Source: an uncultured Christensenella sp.
GTDB taxonomy: Bacteria; Bacillota; Clostridia; Christensenellales; Pumilibacteraceae
NCBI GenBank assembly: GCA_910578545.1
Contig: CAJTPT010000009.1
Coordinates: 14,140 to 78,139 of the forward strand
DNA length: 64,000 bases
Reading direction: 5' to 3'
Every line of letters starts with the position of its first letter. Within the stretch, counting starts at the first letter, position 1. The notes beneath the pieces are model-generated. The model was not told the origin of the DNA and did no database searches. It saw only the letters and a list, made by a program, of their open reading frames with translations. Position numbers and translations under genes: made by a program. Below, one piece after another: positions 62,237 to 64,000 of this stretch.

Positions 62237-63878
62237 CAAGCAGATAACAAAAAGAATTAAGCATTTTTATATACGTTTTATTAAATCTTACTCGCCTATT
62301 CACAAAACTATTACAAAGCAAAAAAAGAGCACAGGGCTCTTTTTTGTTATGGTGCACCAAAGACGATAAAGGTTGAACCTTTAATTCGTCAATAGCCTTG
62401 TCGTTATCGGCAAGGCTTATTTCTTTAATGTCCTTTTCGTTGCCGAAGGTTAGGTATGTTATAATATGGTCGTCGTAAACAAACACCTTGTAAACAAGAT
62501 TGTCAATGAGAGTTTTTTGGTATTCCTTGTCTGCGGGGTCGCCTTTAAGCATTTCCGCGATAAAGTCAACGATTTTCTCTTTCGTGAATTTCTTTCCGCG
62601 TTCAAGCTCGATTTGCGCCTTGCTTGCAGATAGGTCTTTAATCAGAATTTCAATCTCTTGCATTTTCCGCTCTATGTTAGCCCGTAGCATATCGTTCCGC
62701 ACCAAAATAAAAGCGTTTGTAAGTTGTTCCGCCTCGTCTTGCGCGTGGCGTATTCGCGCCTCTATGCTCCGCAAACTTTCCTCGCCCGTGCGCTTTTCGT
62801 AATAGTTTATCGTGTCTTGCGCGACAAGTTCGGCGTTTTCCCGTCTGCTCAAAAAGTCGTAAACGGCGTTCGCAACCGTAAATTCAAGGTCGTTTTTGTT
62901 CTCGCTCGATTTACGGCAACCGCCTTTCCGCTTGCTGTGGCAAACATAATAGTAATGTTTTGCTCCCGTGTGGCTCGTACCGCCGCCCGCCGTCATACTG
63001 TCGCCGCAGAAACCGCAAAAGGCTTTTCCCGTGAGTATATACGGCTCAACCGCCGAATTTGCACCCGCTAAAATCTTGTTCTTTTCAAGCCGCTTTTGCA
63101 CCGCCGCGAAAGTGGCTTTGTCTATGATAGCGGGGTATGTATGGTCGCAAACGCGCGTTCCGTGCATACAGTCGCCCGTGTACTTGCGGTTAGATAACCA
63201 GTTTTCAAACGTTCGGTAAGTAAACGGCTTGCCCCTATACAGTATATGCCGCTTGTTCAACTCGTCCGCGATTTCCTTTTTCGGCGTTCCTTGCGCATAT
63301 TCCGTGAAAATGTAGCGGACTACTGCGGCTTGCTCCTCGTCTATCGCAACGCGGTGTATAATGCCTTTGTTGCCGCGCTTGTCGGTGTCAATGAGTTTAT
63401 AGCCGTAAATAAGATAACCACCGCAATACGTTCCGTTTTTAACGCTTGTGTCAAGTCCGTCGTGTACTCGTTTTGAAAGTCGTTGCGAATACTTTTCGTC
63501 GTTCCACTCCAAAAACATTTCGTAGAACTCGCCGCCCTCGTCGTCGCTGACGGGTTCGGTTGCCGAAACAACTCTTATTCCGTACCGCTTTTTCAACTGT
63601 GCCTTATACATTATGCTGTCCACGCGGTTACGGGCGAAACGGTCAAACTTATAAACAATGATTTGCTCGAATGCGCCGCTTTCCGCGTCGGCTATCATTT
63701 TTTGAAAGTCGGGGCGGTGGTCGTTCGTTCCCGAACGCGCTTTATCGGTGTAAACCCTTATAACAGTATAGCCTTGACTTTCGGCGTACTCTGTGCAAAT
63801 GCGTATTTGCCCCTCAATAGACTGCTCGTTTTGTCCTTGCGAGGAATAGCGGGCGTAGATAACTGCGTTTTTGTTCAT
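62223..63878 (-). CDS. large serine recombinase (site-specific integrase)
   Basis: A 551-residue large serine recombinase: resolvase domain (MNKNAVIYARYSSQGQNEQSIEGQ, nucleophile Ser in ARYSS; YKFDRFARNR), recombinase domain (~165-265), zinc ribbon (CGFCGDSM...CHSKRKGGC) and coiled coil (~380-450). ATG 63878 has AAAGGAG; the in-frame upstream extension is unlikely. It integrates or excises a mobile element that presumably extends past 64000. Oddly, the last ~40 codons run through a rho-independent terminator (NKKEPCALFLLC spans the stem) and on to a stop at 62223. Confidence 0.95.
   Translation of the reverse strand: MNKNAVIYARYSSQGQNEQSIEGQIRICTEYAESQGYTVIRVYTDKARSGTNDHRPDFQKMIADAESGAFEQIIVYKFDRFARNRVDSIMYKAQLKKRYGIRVVSATEPVSDDEGGEFYEMFLEWNDEKYSQRLSKRVHDGLDTSVKNGTYCGGYLIYGYKLIDTDKRGNKGIIHRVAIDEEQAAVVRYIFTEYAQGTPKKEIADELNKRHILYRGKPFTYRTFENWLSNRKYTGDCMHGTRVCDHTYPAIIDKATFAAVQKRLEKNKILAGANSAVEPYILTGKAFCGFCGDSMTAGGGTSHTGAKHYYYVCHSKRKGGCRKSSENKNDLEFTVANAVYDFLSRRENAELVAQDTINYYEKRTGEESLRSIEARIRHAQDEAEQLTNAFILVRNDMLRANIERKMQEIEILIKDLSASKAQIELERGKKFTKEKIVDFIAEMLKGDPADKEYQKTLIDNLVYKVFVYDDHIITYLTFGNEKDIKEISLADNDKAIDELKVQPLSSLVHHNKKEPCALFLLCNSFVNRRVRFNKTYIKMLNSFCYLLVTLT
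62320..62346 (-). terminator. terminator inside the 3' end of the recombinase frame
   Basis: AAAAAAGAGC and GCTCTTTTTT form a 10-bp stem with a 5-nt loop, about 100 nt before the recombinase stop codon. Transcription may end before the frame does. Confidence 0.75.
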
Positions 63879-64000
63879 TGTCTGCTCCTTTGCGCGGTCT
63901 TGGTCGGACTGCGGCTTAAAAATTTTGTTGTTCGCTTTGGTGCTTACCGTCTTAACCGGCAAAAAATGCCGCCGCAGGCAAATTGTCAAGGGTTTGCGCC

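Noticed and set aside
62345..62385. A GGTGCACC stretch followed by GGTTGAACC that resembles a tRNA 3' end as an integration target
   Set aside because: No acceptor, D or anticodon arms can be drawn around it, and it lies within the recombinase frame.

Overview
The window looks like a chromosomal segment of an uncultured, Gram-positive-type (Firmicutes/Clostridia) bacterium, plausibly from the Christensenellales/Borkfalkia-like gut lineages. That placement is inference. It rests on the gene repertoire (CdaA, DUF4364, TIGR03905/TSCPD, DUF421 with DUF4363, a CotF-type domain, BioY, an NdoA-type MazF beside acpS and nnr), on sigma-A style promoters (TTGACA-17-TATAAT) and on U-tailed terminators. 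No rRNA, tRNA or CRISPR array was seen. Most of the window is core chromosome; the right edge enters a mobile element.

Left part (1-20.6 kb). The 5' part of aspartokinase sits next to the c-di-AMP cyclase gene cdaA, whose usual partner CdaR is cut down to a 51-residue membrane stub. Then come a Lys-rich membrane protein; a holA operon carrying a degenerate M28-peptidase lipoprotein; the DUF4363/DUF421 pair; uvrB-uvrA; a flavin-reductase protein with a PCP_red-like tail; a PfkB kinase; and a SecB-like protein next to a MazEF-type toxin-antitoxin pair. A tightly overlapped recX / P1-peptidase / acpS / nnr operon follows, then a two-gene unit with a CotF-like, Asp/Tyr-rich, Cys-containing protein, then apt.

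Middle (20.6-44 kb). A 9-kb gene encodes a 2,999-residue N-terminally anchored surface protein ending in five InlB-type repeats. It is divergent from a MarR regulator whose promoter lies between two perfect 11-bp repeats. Then come cysE-cysS, a double-length MsmX/UgpC-like ATPase with extra TOBE-like modules and a histone-H1-like tail, a TSCPD/bioY pair, DUF4364 and valS. An NMT1/SsuA-type ABC transporter operon is interrupted by a 275-bp highly structured non-coding element with imperfect terminal inverted repeats. A YkvI-like transporter closes this part.

Right part (44-64 kb). A four-gene operon encodes a metal-site-less M20-like protein, a YesL-like membrane protein, a TPR protein and a helical-repeat protein; its promoter implies a leaderless mRNA. 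asd-dapA-dapB supply lysine and diaminopimelate and link functionally to the aspartokinase at the left edge. A carbohydrate locus has GH13, a kinase-like protein, an AraC regulator and GH95. Next come a large M28-like polytopic membrane protein with a degraded active site and a WYL regulator. A large serine recombinase marks the entry into a mobile element that continues past the right edge.

Two themes recur: three metallopeptidase-fold proteins that have lost metal ligands, and several genes lacking a Shine-Dalgarno, at least two of which appear leaderless.
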